Positions 24,920-35,244 of a stretch of 64,000 bases of DNA are shown one piece after another. The number at the start of each line of letters is the position of its first letter. The first letter of the stretch is position 1. The notes beneath the pieces were generated by a model. That model was given only the letters and a program-made list of their open reading frames with translations, was not told the origin of the DNA and did no database searches. Both the position numbers and the translations under genes were made by a program. This DNA comes from Ceriagrion tenellum (lineage: Eukaryota; Arthropoda; Insecta; Odonata; Coenagrionidae). The stretch is from assembly GCA_963169105.1 (NCBI GenBank), contig OY720642.1, positions 19,710,965-19,774,964 on the forward strand, in the 5' to 3' direction.

Positions 24920-25530
24920 TAGAGGCTGGCAGTAAGTGAGCTAATGTCAGCAGCCTGTATCATATGTTCGTTGAAACCGGTCGCAGCTATGGACAGGAAT
25001 AACAGAAAAAGCTAGCGCATCTTCCTATTAGAAGAAGAAGAGGGTAGAAGAAGGTCGGTATTAAGGCCTGAAGGTATACAGCTTTATAATTTATTTGGAA
25101 ATACCAAGTCAAATTCCTCATTTCAAGTAATTTGTTAATTTTTCAATTCCAGCCAGTCCAAATATACTCTGAGTTTATTTGAAGACAAATTGGAAACAAG
25201 AAGATGAGTCCTTATCTTCACCCTGCAAGAGGATCGATCTCTCGTCCCTATCGATGAATGAGCGTAATCTGCCTCAGATTTATATATATGCCTATGAATT
25301 TATAGTTATTATCCCAGATTTTTCTCTATTCTATGCTCTATCCGTGTATGTACAACCGCAATGTTATGACTAACCCATAGTAATAAAATAAAGCCTTTTT
25401 TATCGGCTTGCGTTTTCCTCATTAGTGCATTTGGAGCAAAGCTTTCAGTTCAATAATCATATCTATTTATTCTAATTCTAATTCTAGAATTTTTTTATGA
25501 GTTAAAATTCTAATGTTTTCTGCAGTTTTA
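24920..25530. other. Unassigned DNA
   Basis: Nothing recognised apart from a purine-rich GAAGAAG stretch near 25,030-25,055. Confidence 0.5.
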
Positions 25531-25718
25531 GAGGAGAAAAAACACTTATACACTTCCATACTTTGAAAACCGACAATAGTTTTTGCGAGTTATGCCATCA
25601 CCAGGGCCACGGTATGTCATAATCGGCACCGTGGTTTAGCCGTCACCTTGATGATGGCATAGCCTGTCGAAACCACGGCCGGTTTCCAAGGTGTGGAAGT
25701 GTACAAGTGTTCTTTCTC
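25531..25718. repeat. Foldback repeat: two inverted copies of a CGAAAC-motif unit
   Basis: The left half (25,531-25,612) and right half (25,640-25,718) are imperfect reverse complements over about 80 bp. The outer parts contain ACACTT.TACACTTCCA in both, and the inner parts contain TATGCCATCA. The right arm, in the plus direction, carries CCTTGATGATGGCATA and GCCTGTCGAAACC. The left arm carries the decayed equivalent on the minus strand. The centre also has CCACGGT/ACCGTGG, and CCGTGGTTT pairs with AAACCACGG around the right-arm core. It is best read as two copies of one dispersed unit joined head to head, or as a foldback MITE. Confidence 0.7.
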
Positions 25719-28094
25719 ATCTGAAGATGCAGATTCAGAATTTCCACAAACTTACTGCCAGAATTTATTCTTAGTTTCAGCATTCATAAACATTCTATTA
25801 CGAATTGTACTTAAGACTATTGAAAAAGTCCCTACTTCATCATCCATTTTTTTGGTCTACCCTGAAGAATATTTTGCTATCATTATTTATTTTTTTTACA
25901 ATTTTCAAATGTTGTCTCACGGTCTTTGTTTGTACTCTGAAAATATTGCGAACGAATTCAAACCCGGCTCAGAGGTTCCTCTGCAAATCGCTGAAATAAA
26001 TATGTAAAACTTGGAGAAAAAATGTCCAATTGACAGGAAGAATAAGAACCAAGTCAATTTTAGTACACGAAGAATTGTTTCATTCATCAGAGACGGAAAA
26101 CTGGCCATAGAGTGAATTGGTTACTCAAAGCGGGGATTCCTATTGAGGAGGGAAAAGCTTAACTGTCCCAGAGAACAGAATAAATAGAAAGTAAGGTTTC
26201 CGAAGCAGGTGTGGAGCATTTCAAAATATTTGATTCCATCTCCCTCGGAATGTATTAATACATCAAGCTAAGTGGGTGATTTTTAAATATAAGAGAAAGT
26301 TTTGTTTTTAGTTGAGGGCGTAATGGTAAGGAAATGTAAAAGAAGAGAAACGATGGGTTTACCCGCCTGAGTACTTGAATATCATTCACGATAGCTCCAT
26401 GTGTGTGCTATAACACGATCAACAAACGGATAACCTTGAATATCGTGTGTACTCCTTACCTATGACCTTTTTCCTAACCCTCCCCTCCAATACCATTTCG
26501 AAATGGCCAAATAGACCGTCATCAATGCTTGATTTATTCACTGCCGTTATATTCCATCAGTAATCAAGGAAGAGGAAAGAAAAGCCGGCCGCAAAAGCCG
26601 ACCTTGCCAAGTAACAACTGCGGATGAAACAATTCAACTTCCGGAAATTATAATGCACTTCTATGAAAATTCAAGGTAAACTGCGTCGTCGAGGTTGTGC
26701 ATGTGGTCATTGCGGAAGAAGCCGTGTGCATCTTTATTGAAACTCAAGAGGCTGTGTTTGCCGGGTCTTGTCAAAACACATCTCTTTCTATAACATTGTT
26801 GAAGGAGTAATTGACTCTTCTGTTTTCTCTCTAACTGTCCACGATTGGCCCATTTCCAAAGACAGTTGGGTCTTTTTTTCTGGTCGACTGCATTTCTTGG
26901 TCACTTTTGTTCCCTTATAGTGAAAGTAGTAGCATCGTAACGAATTAATAGACGGTTTAGCACTTGATTTAAAGATTGAGACCAGCCTTTGTTTCAGGAA
27001 ATTAAAATCTTGAGCTATATATACTATGAGTAAATGGGTGCTTGCAGTTTGCAAGCAAGGGGGGAGTTTGTATATGATGATACTCTTTAAATAACGAAAA
27101 ATGAATGCACTATCCTTACAAAACCAATGAAAGCTCTCAAGTCTGCGTGCTACATGCAAGCAAAGAAAAATATTATGGAATTCTCAAAATGAATTACACG
27201 GTCTATGAGGTATGGATACCAGACAGTTCTAGTACAAATCATATTATATCTCATCCGGTTATTAACGACTTCTCAAGATACTATAATAGCTTACATGTAG
27301 CTATACATAGCCTGGTGATAATGGAAAAATTATCCATAGCAACAAAAATGAAGAAATTTCTAAAATCCCCGATAAAAGTTTAAAAATTTCAGTTTAACTT
27401 CAATTTCGGTTGAAATTTCAGTTAAGCAAATCGGTCGGTAGGGAAAAATCGATTGCAAGAATAAGGTTCTTCAAACATTCCACCTCGTATTTGTGAAAGA
27501 ATCAATCTTTTAGCTCAATTATTTTGCATTTTAATTTACGAAATTCCTGTTTGAAGTCAGAATAATTTATGGATTGTTGCATCACAGGTGATTCTTTCTA
27601 TGGGACTTTGGAAAATGATTTAAGCCCGTTTAGAAAATGTTTCTAGTTCTATGGTTACGTCAACTAAATAAAAATTGTCTACAATTTTCGAGAATGCCAA
27701 TAATAAGCCCTTCCGCTACTCTTGACAATGTATGACGGCAGAGGCAGCGCGTGTGACCGCCAGGGCCATGTGTTCTGAAGGTGCGTACCGCTTCATTTGA
27801 ATGTGTTTGAAAATTACCATTCAAAATCTTCCATATTTTTCCATCATTATTTTGCTGGTAGTTTTTAAGATTTTCTTTGCATTTCAGAGAAGCGAACATC
27901 CAAAGAGTCACGACGGTGAGGATCACTTAAATTTCATATTTTCTGCGATGCCATTACGATCACATCATAAAGGTGATAATTTCCGGCGTAACTTCATAGA
28001 AAATGCGTCATTAACGAAATGAAAAACTTCCAAATAAACAAGATTAAATTACTCCGGTTCCGTCACTGAGCGATTTCATCGGGTGTCGCGGGGA
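25719..28094. other. Unassigned DNA
   Basis: No gene or element recognised. The open frames (up to 123 codons, 26,788-27,159 minus) have no familiar domain. Confidence 0.45.
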
Positions 28095-28165
28095 CCTGAT
28101 GATGCCTGATGAGGTCGCTCTGCGACGAAACCTAGCTTTAAGTAAATCTTAGTAATGTGAGGTAA
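28095..28165 (+). repeat. Best hammerhead-like core in the window
   Basis: CCTGATGATG occurs at 28,095 and again as CCTGATGAGG at 28,105. The second is followed by GTCGC-TCT-GCGAC, a perfect 5-bp stem (28,113-28,126), and then GAAACCTAGC. This gives CTGATGA, a stem II hairpin, then GAAA, the hammerhead order. It has one extra G before the stem, and I could not find a convincing stem III/stem I closure downstream (CTAGCTTTAAGTAAATCTTAG is only partly self-complementary). Related in sequence to the 10.1 kb copy after GAAAC. Confidence 0.35.
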
Positions 28166-29557
28166 ACCAAGTTTTTCATTTAAATCACTGCAATAAAATT
28201 ATTGAATTGATCACCAGCTGGACTCAGAAAGGTAGGGGTAATTCCTAAGGAGGAATATCACTAAATTATACATATTTAGCTTGGAATATGTTTACAGTGT
28301 CTTTACGACCTCACTTAAAGAGCAAACGAGCAGGGATAATTGTAAAGAATCTAAACCAGAAAAAAACCAAAAAGCGATCCCGGCAAAATCTTACGTCTCT
28401 TTTAAAGCGGTGAAAATGGACCTGTAGCTGATGGGCATCGCCGGTTATTTCATTTCATGAATGTCGTGTCTTACCTCTGGAGCCTCGCCGCAGTTTAGCG
28501 ATAAAAAATTATGGGTGTGTTATTGAAGAAGCGTTCTGCTCGGCGCCGCGATGGTCGGATGCGTCAGTGGGTTTCTTTGAGGGACGCGGAATTCTAATTG
28601 CGGTTATTGGAATCTCCTCCAAGGCCGCCGCCGGTTAATGCAGAACGGACACCAGCAGAGAGTAAGGAGGCTCATTATGAATTTGCATTTCTACCCTAAT
28701 ATCAAGCTTCGGATACATACTGACGGATTCACGCCCCCAACTTTTGAAACACGATATCAATCCCGCAGAATTCCAATAACACGATATCCCACGAGGAACT
28801 CGAGAGCCGTAACCTTGACGGGGTGAAATGAGCGCGTCGCTTGGGTTATGTCGTTTTCCGCGGGGATTCTCACCGAATAATCACAGCAGTGCGCACGGTA
28901 GCCTTCGATATGTCTTTTTAATCAGTCCTCAATCGTGAGGCCCCGGGGCGAGCGTCGTGAAACACGTGGACGCGGTGAAATGTTTGTAAAATCATGGTAC
29001 TAAACCATGTGTAAAATGTCCCGCGGGAAGGGAGAGCGGGACAACATTGGGCAATGCGGCGGGGGGTTTGAGGACGGTGAGATCTGGCAACGCCGCCCCT
29101 CCCATACTGCGTCGCCAGCTGTTTCGGCTATCTCCCCCTCCCCCCAGCATTATAACACGAAATACACAGCCGGCGAGGAAGACTCACCTCCTTAAGGTCA
29201 CGATTTCCTCTTCCCGCGTCCAGATTCGACCGTCGAAGTCTTCGGGAGATCCAAACGGGCCGCGGCTTGGTTGAAGATGCGACCCACGGGCACTTTCTCT
29301 CAGCGGCGACACTCGAGTCGTCGGCAGCTTCCTTTCAGTCCAGAGCGTTCATTACGGTCGCAAAAGGAGGCGTGGTCGGTGGGTGGTGTGGGGAGAAGGT
29401 ATCCTGGGTGTATTACGTGTTTCGACGTTGGGTGTAGCAGAAGAAGCGTCCTCGAGGATGAAGAAGATCTTCTAGACGGGAGTCAAGAGGCCGCAGAACA
29501 CGACCAAAGTATCGGTCGACACTGCACACGACACGCGTGCGGTTTTCGGCTTGTGGC

Positions 29558-29575
29558 GGGGTGGGGGCGGGTGGG
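29558..29575 (+). promoter_or_regulatory. G-quadruplex-forming motif
   Basis: Four G-tracts of 3-5 Gs separated by single-base loops (T, C, T), the most stable class of predicted G-quadruplex. It lies inside the GC-rich island, where such motifs commonly sit near promoters. Confidence 0.6.
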
Positions 29576-29786
29576 TGGAGGAAGGGGGCAGTGACGTGTT
29601 GAGCTGGCTGACCACTCGGCCCTTGATAACCGCGATCGCGGACGTGAAATGCGAGGGAAGACAGTCGGAAAAGTGTCGCGAGACGGCGGGCGCTGTTGGG
29701 GAGGGGCGCGGATGGGCGGAGGGGAGGAAGGGGTGGGTGGAGGCGTTCGTATCAGGTATGGAGGGGGGGGGGAAGGTGACGCGGTT

Positions 29787-29818
29787 GGGGGTGGAGGGTG
29801 GGGGACAAGGGTCGGGGG
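29787..29818 (+). promoter_or_regulatory. Second G-quadruplex-forming motif
   Basis: Five G-tracts (5, 3, 5, 3 and 5 Gs) with loops of 1-4 bases. A separate 10-G run lies just upstream (29,763-29,772). If transcription runs on the minus strand, the G-rich strand is the non-template strand for plus and the template for minus. Confidence 0.55.
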
Positions 29819-30264
29819 AAGTTGCGTTCGATCACGCCACGTGGTTCCCACTCTGGGTTCGTGTCCCTGTTTAGGACACGCGGCGAAACAGAATGCCACC
29901 GTATGGAGTCAAAATGAATCGCGTGCTGCAGGAACGCGGCCTTACGACCAAATGCTGCCGCTCTTAGGACTTGGTGCCCGTGGAGGAGTCGTTGGGGGGA
30001 GCAAAGGGGAATGCTTGTCTCCCCCCCTCCTCTCCCCGTTTCCCCCCCGCCTCGGACGCGCTGCGAAGCGGTGAAAGGGAGTCTGAAAGCCTTCGACACC
30101 CATTCCACTCAGGCGCCAGCACACCACGCGCTCCCCACACCACTTTCCCCTTCGATATCACTCTCTCTTTCTCTATTTTCATCCTTCGTGAGAGCCCGTT
30201 CATACACAGCTATCATCCTCACATGGAATACATGCCTGCTGGTTAGATATATTGCCAAATATTA

Positions 30265-31216
30265 CGAGGGCTGTTCAAAAAGTAATGATAAAAACGCTCC
30301 ACAGGAAAAAATATTTATTCAGTCTTCCAAATCTACATGCTCTTTTTCGGAGTAGTCCCCCTCTGTTCTAATACACTTCTGCCACCATTCCTGCCACTTT
30401 TGAACACGAACACCAGATCATCTTTCTCGAGCCAAAGATTTGATAACCTCATAATTGGTCTTGAATTTCCATCCCCTGAGAAGAAAAATGACTTCGGAGA
30501 GGAGCCAAAAGCCGCAAAGGACCAAATCTGGACTATACGGTAGGTGAAGAACAGTTTGCGATGCCTCTAACATTCAAGAAATCTACTGCAGTGTGAGCGA
30601 CGTGGGGCCGCGCACGCACACCGAGACAATTTTGAATTTGCTCCGGTGTTAGCAGGCGCGGCACCCATCTGCAAGACCTGTCGCATGGCCAAATTATATT
30701 GCAGAATCAAAAATTCTCTGCTTACTGAAATGCCTAGATATGTGGCGAGCTCCCTAATGGTAATTCGTCGTTCGTGGACGATATTGGCAGCTGTATTCAT
30801 TACAAACTCTGTTCGAGACGTTGAAGGGCACCCCTCGCTTAGCTTGTCGGGAATGCTCTCTCTACCATCCTCAAACGCTTGACACCACTTGTAGAAGGTC
30901 ATCTGGTTCGTAACATCTTCACCAAACACCGTAGTTAATAATTAATACTCGTCTTTTTGGTTCTTCCCGAGTTTCACGAAAAATTTCACGGTACAATGTT
31001 GCTCTAACTTTTCATCCATGCTGGACATGGTAGGCGAAAATCTACCACATGTTACGCGAATCGTCACGTGCGTCCATTTACTGCACAGATCGACTTGAAA
31101 CTGGTCGTTAAAAATAGCCTACAAAATGGGCTACACGATGGTATACAGCATTGCTACTCTTCGCAGCACATTTTCCCTCAAGGTCTCTGTTGTCATTACT
31201 TTTTGAACAGCCCTCG
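30265..31216 (-). mobile_element. Internally deleted mariner-like element
   Basis: A 952-bp element bounded by perfect 24-bp terminal inverted repeats (starting CGAGGGCTGTTCAAAAAG) and flanked by TA on both sides, the mariner target duplication. Full-length mariners are about 1.3 kb with a transposase near 345 residues. Here the minus-strand ORF begins at 31,028 (MSSMDEKLEQHCTVKFF), stops after 28 codons and resumes out of frame with the helix-turn-helix block FYKWCQAFEDGRESIPD and RITIRELATYLGISV. A later block, PYSPDLVLCGFWLL...FKTNYEVIKSL, is the C-terminal region. The stretch with the first two catalytic Asp residues is deleted, so it encodes no working transposase but keeps both ends for trans-mobilisation. 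Confidence 0.93.
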
Positions 31217-31218
31217 TA

Positions 31219-32443
31219 TTATTAAAATCATTATTTGTTTCTATGTAATGTAGCACCTGAGAGAGTGAATCTATTATTTTTATTTATTTTTTCTTTCTTT
31301 TTTGCCATTATGTTGTTTATTCATTCGGTAGATTATCCACAGTGTTAATGTTCTTAAATTTTTGTAATTGTTTTTCTGTGATTTATGTAAAAGTAACCGG
31401 GAGAGTGTGTTTATTTCAAAAATGTAATTTTGTTGAACCTAGTGTCCGAAGGTTGCTGTCCGAAGGAAGGAAGGAAGAGTCCGTAGAGTTGCTGAAGTTC
31501 TACAGAACAGCTTGTAAGGAGTTATTTTGCTCTGCAGAAAATAACTCTACAGAATATATGTTTTGTAGAGTCAGGCTCTCATATTCCGTACAGATCCTTA
31601 GATAAGGAACTAGTTCTGAAGAAAAAGAGTCAATTTCTGTAGAATTCATTACGTTCTACAGAATAGCTTCTAAGGAATTTTTTAGCAGGGGTATCATGAC
31701 TTTCATGCCATTTTATTGATATTATGGCTACTTGTAGAGAAACACGACCTTTGCTTGATTTGGGTAGATAGATATTTCCTCTACTCGCAATCTTCTATTT
31801 CAATGTGAACCTGAAAACAACTCTCATACTCTTCCGTTGAGGTGGTCCCAAAGTTGTACCATGGATTGAATGCCATTTTCTTACTATCTGAAAGTGACCA
31901 TTGTTTGATATAAATAACAAGATCGCACATTTCCCAAACTATCTTTTTAAACAAATTTAATTTAAAATTACACAGTTTTGAATGTGGGAATTTGTGAAAC
32001 GTGGGAAAGCGTTGTTTTTCTATTTTAAATTAAATACGATTGTCAAGAAAAACTGTTATAAAGACGTGATATTTCCCAAGGAATATAATGATAACACAAT
32101 TAAGGGTCATCCCAATATTTATTTTTGAGTTAATTGTAAATCACTGCGATAATTGAAGTCAAACTACGCTAATTCAATGGGGATGGAGATGAAGTCGTGC
32201 GGTAGGTCAAAAATGTATTCGTCGATTGATCTGAATGTTTCGTTCCTACTTTATGTCTTCTAAGAGCTTTGGCATGTACGTCCATCGATAAAAGCAGTAT
32301 TTTTGCTTAAGTGCAAAGGACAAGGTGTAATCCAGTATTTGTTTCGACTCACACAGGGGCAGCGAAATCTCATCGTTTCATTTTCCTCTTTTTATCGGCT
32401 AGCTTGATCACGTGCTCGATATCCCACTTGAATCACTCGCAAT
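31219..32443. other. Unassigned DNA with local direct and inverted repeats
   Basis: No gene recognised. GTTCTACAGAACAGCTTGTA (31,498) recurs as GTTCTACAGAATAGCTTCTA (31,653). A perfect 10-bp hairpin GAGTTATTTT/AAAATAACTC occupies 31,519-31,547. These could be remains of a small palindromic repeat. Confidence 0.5.
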
Positions 32444-32451
32444 GTCCTTTC

Positions 32452-32876
32452 TAAGGATGAGTCAAATCCAAATGTCGATTCTCGATTCCACCGATTCTCA
32501 GGATCAGAGAATCGGTCGCCTAAAGGCGATTCCGATTCCATCGATTCCAGATAGATAAATATTCAAATCTAATTTCATTTATCACGTCATATTTATCTCA
32601 GTAATTTTGGGTGTAGGCTATCAATTTATACTTTTTATCTACCTCAATAAGCTGAGGATATATTTGCTATTTGATAATAAATATACTTTTTGAGTGACTT
32701 AGTTGTCTTTGTTATTTTATTTCAGCCAATACTTGAACTTAAATAATAGTCTTACGCTACTGGTATATCAATATCCCACCTGTTATTAAGAATAAGAATC
32801 GATGGAGTCGAAATCGAGAATCGAGATCGATTTGAAAGCATCGGAATCGAAAAAAAGTGGAATCGACTCATCCCTA
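32452..32876. mobile_element. hAT-like MITE with 8-bp target duplication
   Basis: A 425-bp non-autonomous element. Its ends are TAAGGATGAGTC and, as reverse complement, TAGGGATGAGTC (11 of 12). The 8-bp target duplication GTCCTTTC is perfect (32,444-32,451 and 32,877-32,884). Sub-terminal regions on both sides are packed with GATTC/GAATC words (TCGATTCTCGATTCC on the left, GAATCGAGATCGA on the right) that extend the inverted pairing. The middle is AT-rich and non-coding. Confidence 0.88.
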
Positions 32877-32884
32877 GTCCTTTC

Positions 32885-34686
32885 CATTCCTCAACATCTG
32901 TGTGTTAATCTCGATTAATTTCGGTTCAATGAGACTCAAAGGAGCATCTTCAGTGAGGTACGTCTAACGCCTTGTTCTTTTAACTTTAAACTTATTCTTT
33001 CAATTACATTCCATCTTCATAGTCGATATCCTCACTCTTATTACCTCTACTCCGTGTAATGGTTCTCGGGTTAACTAGGAGCATTTAGATTACTGACGAA
33101 ATCATGAGGAATATATAGAGGCATTACCTGCTCTCGGAGGATATTTGATGGTTACAACTGGGGGGGTTGCTGTGGACCAATTTTCTGATGGAACGAATAA
33201 TGATGATGTGGATAGTTAAATAGTAATTGCTTGGTGATCTAGAGGGCAGATCTACAAAGGAATTCAGGCTCCAATTCCGGTAATATCTCTTTAGGCCTGT
33301 CGGGGTCGACGGAACTGAGAGAATTCCGAGCAATCATCTGTTTGTTAAACTTTAGCGGTACGAGGATAAAGGATAGTCCCGCTACTCTGTCTTGGAAAGT
33401 TCACTTGCCGTTGAACTTAGCAGCTTGTTGAACTCTACCCCCCTCCTGTTAAACCGACCTCCCCCTTGAAGACTGTAATCAAAGGGATGTTTAAGTGCAT
33501 GCGTCAACACATTTGAGTATTGGAAAGCTATAAGTGTTAGGAATTTCTATTTTACAACCTTCTTGTGGAATGAAGTATTACAATTCGCAAGTATATATCA
33601 TCTTTGAGCGACGTTTGGCCCGTGAATTTTTTTTAACTGTTGACTTCAAATGCAGTTTCCGTTTTCTTGCATTGTAATACTTATTTTTAGCACCTTCACT
33701 TATCATATTTTCTTGGCCTTTTTCTGATATTAAGGTGTAACCGGTTTGAGATACTTGAGCAACGCCGGGTTTAAATATCTCTGGTTGAATAAGTGGCGAG
33801 CCATTTTGGTTATAATGAATGCGAGTTTCAGGCGAATGAGGAGAACTGCTTGCAAAACCAGTCATAAGAAGTGTTTCACTGTGATGCCATTTAAGCGATG
33901 TTTCACTTCTTACTCATGGTATTCCGTTTTTGCGTGTTGACTATTTCGAAAGGGATGCCTTGGCTTAACAGTGTGTGAGTTGTAACCACGTGTTGTCTTC
34001 CTTTTGCGTTCATGTTTAGTTAGCAAACGCTTAAAATATATCACAGGTTACAACTACTGAGCTATGATTGGGAATCCGTTAATGGGAATTTGATGGTATT
34101 ACGGGACTCCGTTGACACTTGGGCAAGACAAATGTATTCGCAGATGAAGGTCAGTAGTGAGTTCCACTGAAAATAAAGTAGTATTTGAATGGTTTCTGTG
34201 AGGTTGAGTGAGTTATGATTAGGTGTTGTTACCGGATGTCAGCGTTACAAGTGTACCTTTTAGTAAAAAAACTTCAAGATTATACTCTTAACGTCTTCCA
34301 AAAAGCATGTCTCTAAAGCAGCACTAACTATAACTTGTCCTTTCGAGTGAGGATGTGTGAAAATGTAATAAGATTGCTGGGGCCCGGCATGACGTGTTTC
34401 TTTCGTATAGACTAAGCCAAAACGCATCAGATGAGCGGGAGTGCGTGTTGAGGGGCCATTGTGCCGTGCCAACACGGAGGGCGTGATTTCGCTGGCGGGA
34501 GGCGTAGAGAGGTTGGACCTTGACTTCTTGGATCTCCTCTGAAAACGCATTCCTGTATCACCGGAGGCTTGTCTCTTTTGTATGCCAGAACGTTTCGACG
34601 CGTGGCATGTGCCATTACTTTGCAGGAAACACACTCCAAACCAATCTCATCGGCGCAATGTGATAACTCAACAGAATAATTGACAT
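32885..34686. other. Unassigned DNA with a GC-richer block at 34.3-34.65 kb
   Basis: No recognised gene. Positions about 34,330-34,640 are GC-richer, and a minus-strand frame of 124 codons spans 34,260-34,634 (it contains QSYYIFTHPHSKGQVIVS). I do not recognise it and would not call it a gene on sequence alone. Confidence 0.4.
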
Positions 34687-35244
34687 TAGGTAGTGCGAGC
34701 GAGATAGTTCCCTAATCATAATAGAGACCCTATTCGAATCGTACGTTTTAATTTCACCAGCTGTAGGACACACGAATTAAATTTTGCATTATTAATGGTG
34801 CAAAAATATAGTTTTATATGACAGAAATTGTAATTAATTAAATTAAAATATCTAAATGAATCTTTAACTAGACTCATTTTTTTCACGCGGCACGTTTGAA
34901 ACTCCATCAAAACGGAAGGTTAATTGTGATCCCGAAGAATTTACTGCGGTGAAAATATGATTAACTTTCTAAAGTAGTTGAGATTAAGACACAAACTACA
35001 GACTGTTGATTTTTTGACGAGATAGGTGTTAGAAATTTCTCATGTGTTAAATAAGGTCTCTCTGGAGTGCATACAAGTACCATTTCCCATGTAAAGAGGC
35101 TGGTATTTTTTGGCAAATATCTCGGAAAGTAATGTGATAAGGGGTTGAATTTTTGGTGTCAATGGAAGGGTGATATATTTTTCTTTAAAGCGAGACCAAT
35201 TTAACTGATTTTTAGGTGAAATGATATTTCGCTCAAACTGCCTT
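34687..35244 (+). repeat. Dispersed repeat family R1, copy A (about 560 bp)
   Basis: Collinear with copy B (46,580-47,127) over the full length, at roughly 85% identity by eye. Shared landmarks include TAGGTAGTGCG at the left, TTAAATTTTGCATTATTAAT, GTCTCTCTGGAGTG, AAGGGTGATATAT and CGCTCAAACT at the right. No protein, no tRNA head and no inverted repeats were detected. Three independent left ends at the same base make it a discrete mobile family, but its class is unknown. Confidence 0.75.

Larger units (their letters stand above)
28430..30130 (-). promoter_or_regulatory. GC-rich, CpG-rich island; candidate promoter and first exon
   Basis: About 1.7 kb is strikingly GC- and CpG-rich against an AT-rich background. 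On the minus strand an exact consensus splice donor, GGAG|GTGAGT (donor 29,187-29,182), follows a frame without stop codons or ATG from about 29,350 (it includes GSPEDFDGRIWTREEEIVT). That suits a 5' UTR or internal exon of an unidentified minus-strand gene whose next exon would lie to the left. The many long open frames here on both strands, rich in Pro, Gly and Arg, are what GC-rich DNA gives by chance. No protein domain is recognisable. Confidence 0.35.

Noticed and set aside
29271..30355. Many overlapping open frames of 60-141 codons
   Set aside because: GC-rich DNA has few stop codons in any frame; the frames overlap on both strands and show no domain.
32510..32530. Small hairpin CGCCTAAAGGCG
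   Set aside because: Internal part of the hAT-like MITE and not a separate feature.
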